This document shows positions 61,302 to 64,000 of a stretch of DNA of 64,000 nucleotides, piece after piece. The translations under genes were made by a program, and so were the position numbers. Numbering within the stretch: the stretch's first letter is position 1; each line of letters begins with the position of its first letter. Origin of the DNA: Erythrobacter sp. SCSIO 43205 (GTDB lineage: Bacteria; Pseudomonadota; Alphaproteobacteria; Sphingomonadales; Sphingomonadaceae); assembly GCF_019904235.1 (NCBI RefSeq), contig NZ_CP063202.1, positions 744,001 through 808,000 on the forward strand, in the 5' to 3' direction. The notes under the pieces were generated by a model. It was not told the origin of the DNA. It searched no databases and was given only the letters and a program-made list of their open reading frames with translations.

Positions 61302-62296
61302 TAATGATACCCCTCATCGCCGACTTTGCCGCGAAACACCCAATAGGCCCAGGCGGTGTAGCCGATGATCAGCGGCATGGTGAGCGCAACGCCGACCAGC
61401 ATGAAAATCTGGCTCTTTTCAGGCGCGGCCGCATCCCAGATCGTGATGCCAGGGGGGACGACAAAGGGCCACATGGTCACGCCAAGTCCCACCGTGCCAG
61501 CGAAGAACAGTGCAATCGCAAGCCAGAAGGGTTTGCTGTTGCGTTCTTTCCTGATCGCCTGAATCATTGAGAGCGCGATGATGCCAGTGATGATTGGCAC
61601 GGGCGCTGCGAAATAGATTTCAGGCGCGGTAAGCCAGCGCTCGGCATATTCGGCGTTGAGGAAGATGTTATAAAGGCTGACCGCGCCCATGAGCACAATG
61701 GTCGCAATCGCTGCGCGAAGCGCGAGGTAGCGCGCGTGTTTTTGCGCCCCGCCGTCCAGCTTCCAGATGAGCCACGTGCTGCCCAAAAGCGCATAGCCAG
61801 CCACAACCCCAAGGCCGCACAGCAAGGTGTAGGGTGTGAGCCAGTCAAACCAGCTTCCGGCATAGCTGCGATCAACCACCTCGATGCCTTGCAACAGCGC
61901 GCCCAATGTCATCCCTTGCGCCATGGCCGCGACAAGCGAGCCGCCGAAGAAAGCGGCGTCCCAAAAGGCGCGGTGATTGGGGTCGCGCCAGCGGTATTCG
62001 AATGCCACCCCGCGAAACACCAGACCCAAAAGCATGGCGATGATAAGCGGATAGGTGGCTGGCAAGATGACTGCATAAGCGAGCGGGAAAGCAGCAAACA
62101 GACCGCCTCCGCCCAGGACCAGCCACGTCTCATTCCCGTCCCATACAGGCGCGATGGAATTCATCGCCCTATCGCGGCCCTGTCCGACGCGAACGGTGGG
62201 GAATAAGATGCCGATGCCAAGATCAAACCCGTCCATGACGACATAGGCAAAGACAGCGAAGGCGATGATAAACGCCCAGATGACAGTGAGGTCCAT
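61301..62296 (-). CDS. cydB: Cytochrome bd-type quinol oxidase subunit II
   Basis: 331 residues, about eight helices. N-terminal FAYVVMDGFDLGIGILFP, VWDGNETWLVLGGGGLFAAFP and AFEYRWRD are family landmarks. With CydA it oxidises quinol and reduces O2 with low cyanide and sulfide sensitivity. ATG 62296 (TGATG overlap with the cydA stop) is preferred over GTG 62299. Confidence 0.96.
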   Translation of the reverse strand: MDLTVIWAFIIAFAVFAYVVMDGFDLGIGILFPTVRVGQGRDRAMNSIAPVWDGNETWLVLGGGGLFAAFPLAYAVILPATYPLIIAMLLGLVFRGVAFEYRWRDPNHRAFWDAAFFGGSLVAAMAQGMTLGALLQGIEVVDRSYAGSWFDWLTPYTLLCGLGVVAGYALLGSTWLIWKLDGGAQKHARYLALRAAIATIVLMGAVSLYNIFLNAEYAERWLTAPEIYFAAPVPIITGIIALSMIQAIRKERNSKPFWLAIALFFAGTVGLGVTMWPFVVPPGITIWDAAAPEKSQIFMLVGVALTMPLIIGYTAWAYWVFRGKVGDEGYH

Positions 62297-63750
62297 CACA
62301 CGTCCTCCTTGTGCGCGGGAAGGGGGTCGTCATGCCCCGGATTTTGCGTGGGTCCAGGCGTAATGCCCGCTGTGCGGATCGGTCCGGTATCGCCCTCCAT
62401 CGCATCAACTTCACCTGTATGCGGTGTCTTGCTCATCAGGCGCAGGATATACCAAACGCCGACGCCGAAGACGGTGAAATAGACGATGATGAAGGCAAGC
62501 AGCGAAGCGGCGACCGCAGGCGCGTCAAGCGGGCTTGCCGCATCGGCTGTGCGCAAGAGGCCATAGATTACGTAAGGCTGGCGGCCCACTTCTGTCGTGA
62601 TCCAGCCTGCCAGCACCGCTGCAAAGCCGCTGGGCGCCATCAGGACCGCAGCACGGTGGAGCCAGGGCATATCGTACAGCTGCTTTCGCGCGCGGCCATA
62701 CAGGCTCCACAAACCGATGCCCAACATCGCGAAACCGATCCCCACCATCACGCGGAACGACCAGAAAACCATGCCAACAGGGGGCTCTTCATCGTCCGGG
62801 ATCGTGTCGAGCCCGTCCATCGGCGCGTCCCATTCGTGTTTGAGAATAAGTGAGGAGGCCTTTGGGATTTCAATCGCGTATTTGACGGTCTTCTCCTCGC
62901 TATCAGGGATACCGAAAAGGATCAGAGGCGCGCCTTCCGGATGGCTGTCAAAATGCCCCTCCATTGCCATCACTTTGGCCGGTTGATGCTCAAGCGTGTT
63001 GAGGCCGTGAAGGTCGCCGGCAAAGATTTGTGCAGGCGTGACGATCGCTGCCATCCACATTGCCATTGAAAACATCTTGCGCGCGTGCGGGTTGGTAGAG
63101 CCCGTCTTACGCTCTTTCAAAAGGTGCCATGCGCCCACACCCCCGACCACAAACGCAGTCGTGAGATAGGCCGCCATAACCGTGTGCACGAGGCGATAGG
63201 GAAAGCTTGGGTTGAAAACGATGTCCCACCAGCTGTCACCGGGGAGGAATTGACCGTTCTCACCTAAGATATGACCCACCGGCGTTTGCATCCAGCTGTT
63301 GACCGAAAGGATCCAGAAAGCAGACACAAAGGTACCGAGCGCGACCATAAGCGTTGCGGTAAAGTGCAGTTTCTTGCCCACCTTGTTCATGCCGAACAGC
63401 ATGACGCCAAGAAAACCTGCCTCAAGAAAGAATGCAGTCAGAACCTCATAAGCCATAAGCGGGCCGATCACCGGGCCGGCGACGTCGGAAAACACCGACC
63501 AGTTGGTGCCAAACTGATAGCTCATCACAATGCCAGAGACGACGCCCATCGCAAAGGCGACGGCAAATATCTTGAGCCAGTATTTGAACAGGTCGAGATA
63601 GACCTGTTTGCCTGTCTTCAACCACAGCCCTTCGAGCACGGCGAGATAGCTTGCCAGCCCGATGGAAAAGGCGGGAAAGAAGAAATGGAAGCTGACCGTG
63701 AAAGCGAACTGGATACGCGCCAGCAAAAGAGCGTCGAACTGATCAAACAT
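62296..63750 (-). CDS. cydA: Cytochrome bd-type quinol oxidase subunit I
   Basis: 484 residues with nine helices. Haem b ligands: His in FTVSFHFFFPAFS, MFGMNKVG near the D channel, and a His/Met pair around the short Q loop. GDLHGLNTLEHQPAKVMAMEGHFD and GWITTEVGRQPYVIYG match the family. The Q loop is short, as in the CIO (cyanide-insensitive oxidase) subgroup. Likely first gene of cydA-cydB-DUF2474-DUF3365; a 13-bp terminator hairpin for the upstream peroxiredoxin gene precedes it. Confidence 0.96.
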   Translation of the reverse strand: MFDQFDALLLARIQFAFTVSFHFFFPAFSIGLASYLAVLEGLWLKTGKQVYLDLFKYWLKIFAVAFAMGVVSGIVMSYQFGTNWSVFSDVAGPVIGPLMAYEVLTAFFLEAGFLGVMLFGMNKVGKKLHFTATLMVALGTFVSAFWILSVNSWMQTPVGHILGENGQFLPGDSWWDIVFNPSFPYRLVHTVMAAYLTTAFVVGGVGAWHLLKERKTGSTNPHARKMFSMAMWMAAIVTPAQIFAGDLHGLNTLEHQPAKVMAMEGHFDSHPEGAPLILFGIPDSEEKTVKYAIEIPKASSLILKHEWDAPMDGLDTIPDDEEPPVGMVFWSFRVMVGIGFAMLGIGLWSLYGRARKQLYDMPWLHRAAVLMAPSGFAAVLAGWITTEVGRQPYVIYGLLRTADAASPLDAPAVAASLLAFIIVYFTVFGVGVWYILRLMSKTPHTGEVDAMEGDTGPIRTAGITPGPTQNPGHDDPLPAHKEDV

Positions 63751-63792
63751 GGTGGAAACCGTGATTCCTCACTTTGCGAAACTTGTGATGCG

Positions 63793-63828
63793 AAAAGGCG
63801 CGCCCGCAGTTCTATCTGCGAACGCGCC
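63793..63828 (-). terminator. Rho-independent terminator of the peroxiredoxin gene
   Basis: On the minus strand: stem GGCGCGTTCGCAG / CTGCGGGCGCGCC (13 bp with two T-G pairs), loop of 6 nt, then TTTT. It lies 12 nt after the gene's stop codon. Confidence 0.88.
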
Positions 63829-63840
63829 CCCTTGCGACCC

Positions 63841-64000
63841 TCAGTCGACCTTTGTCGTCCTCAGATATGGTTTGATGGTGGTAAATCCTTGCGGGAACAT
63901 CGCGCTTGCCTTTTCATCGTCGATCGAAGGCGGGATGATCACCTCATCCCCGGGCCGCCAATCAGCAGGCGTTGCAATGGTGCAGCGGTCAGAGAGTTGC
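63841..64000 (-). CDS. 1-Cys peroxiredoxin (Prx6 type), partial C-terminus
   Basis: Only the last 52 residues are in the window: QLSDRCTIATPADWRPGDEV and then IIPPSIDDEKASAMFPQGFT with TIKPYLRTTKVD. This is the Prx6/AhpC-TSA C-terminal domain pattern. Peroxidase Cys and the fold core lie outside. Reduces H2O2 and alkyl hydroperoxides. Confidence 0.88.
   Translation of the reverse strand, partial: QLSDRCTIATPADWRPGDEVIIPPSIDDEKASAMFPQGFTTIKPYLRTTKVD

Noticed and set aside
1..64000. CRISPR arrays, IS elements, integrases, att sites, phage genes, riboswitches
   Set aside because: No regularly spaced repeats, transposase or integrase motifs, or convincing riboswitch folds were seen. A ribosomal-protein leader before rplK could exist but was not demonstrable.

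Overview
The window looks like chromosomal DNA of an aerobic, heterotrophic alphaproteobacterium of the Sphingomonadales, most likely Erythrobacteraceae. This is inferred from GC-rich coding sequence, four TonB-dependent receptors (TBDRs) in 64 kb, the Sphingomonas/Caulobacter-style maltodextrin locus with 'tryptophan halogenases', and protein similarity recalled from family knowledge. No phage, IS element, rRNA or CRISPR array was seen. Coding density is high and most genes sit in short, tightly overlapping operons. Many catabolic genes share a purine-rich GGGAGAGAGA-like ribosome binding site.

Layout. 0-7.5 kb: housekeeping. A partial aat, tRNA-Trp, an AGCS symporter, secE-nusG, a Cys-rich membrane protein, a small zinc-ribbon-like protein, rplK-rplA, a DsbB-like protein and a MAPEG protein. 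7.5-10.2 kb: an HxlR regulator with a perfect operator-like palindrome, a CinA-like protein and an FAD monooxygenase of Baeyer-Villiger type. 10.3-20.3 kb: two TBDRs, then a divergent beta-oxidation cluster (acyl-CoA dehydrogenase and enoyl-CoA hydratase; thiolase and a thiolase-like protein without catalytic cysteines). 20.4-22.2 kb: hppD and a co-translated VOC protein. 22.2-28.4 kb: an 1108-residue TBDR divergent from an exported M14 peptidase, suggesting peptide uptake. 28.6-32.9 kb: a Kdo-type operon (GT-like protein, arabinose-5-P isomerase, a cytidylyltransferase-RraA fusion, kdsA). 33-37.1 kb: MacAB-like pump genes plus a PhyH dioxygenase. 37.3-48.7 kb: maltodextrin locus (GH97, lipoprotein GH13 and MFS on the minus strand; GH13, GH13, LacI regulator and flavin halogenase on the plus strand). 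48.8-54.2 kb: TBDR, DUF6445-like 2-oxoglutarate-oxygenase-like protein and a second halogenase. 54.2-57.8 kb: phhA-kynA-kynB-kynU. 58-64 kb: two methyltransferases, a CstB-like persulfide dioxygenase, a haem lipoprotein, cytochrome bd oxidase (cydAB plus a 42-residue DUF2474 gene) and a partial peroxiredoxin.

How it fits together. Maltodextrins would cross the outer membrane through the TBDR, be cut by exported GH97/GH13 enzymes, enter through the MFS carrier and be hydrolysed by the cytoplasmic GH13, under a LacI-type repressor. A TTGCAAA-NN-TTTGCAA palindrome occurs in the divergent promoter of this locus and again inside the start of the DUF6445-like gene, linking the two halves. The two flavin halogenases and the DUF6445 protein have no assigned place in carbohydrate use. 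They are the best candidate here for an undescribed system. The cytidylyltransferase-RraA fusion in the Kdo operon is the second. The 59-64 kb region reads as a sulfide/persulfide detoxification and cyanide/sulfide-tolerant respiration module.
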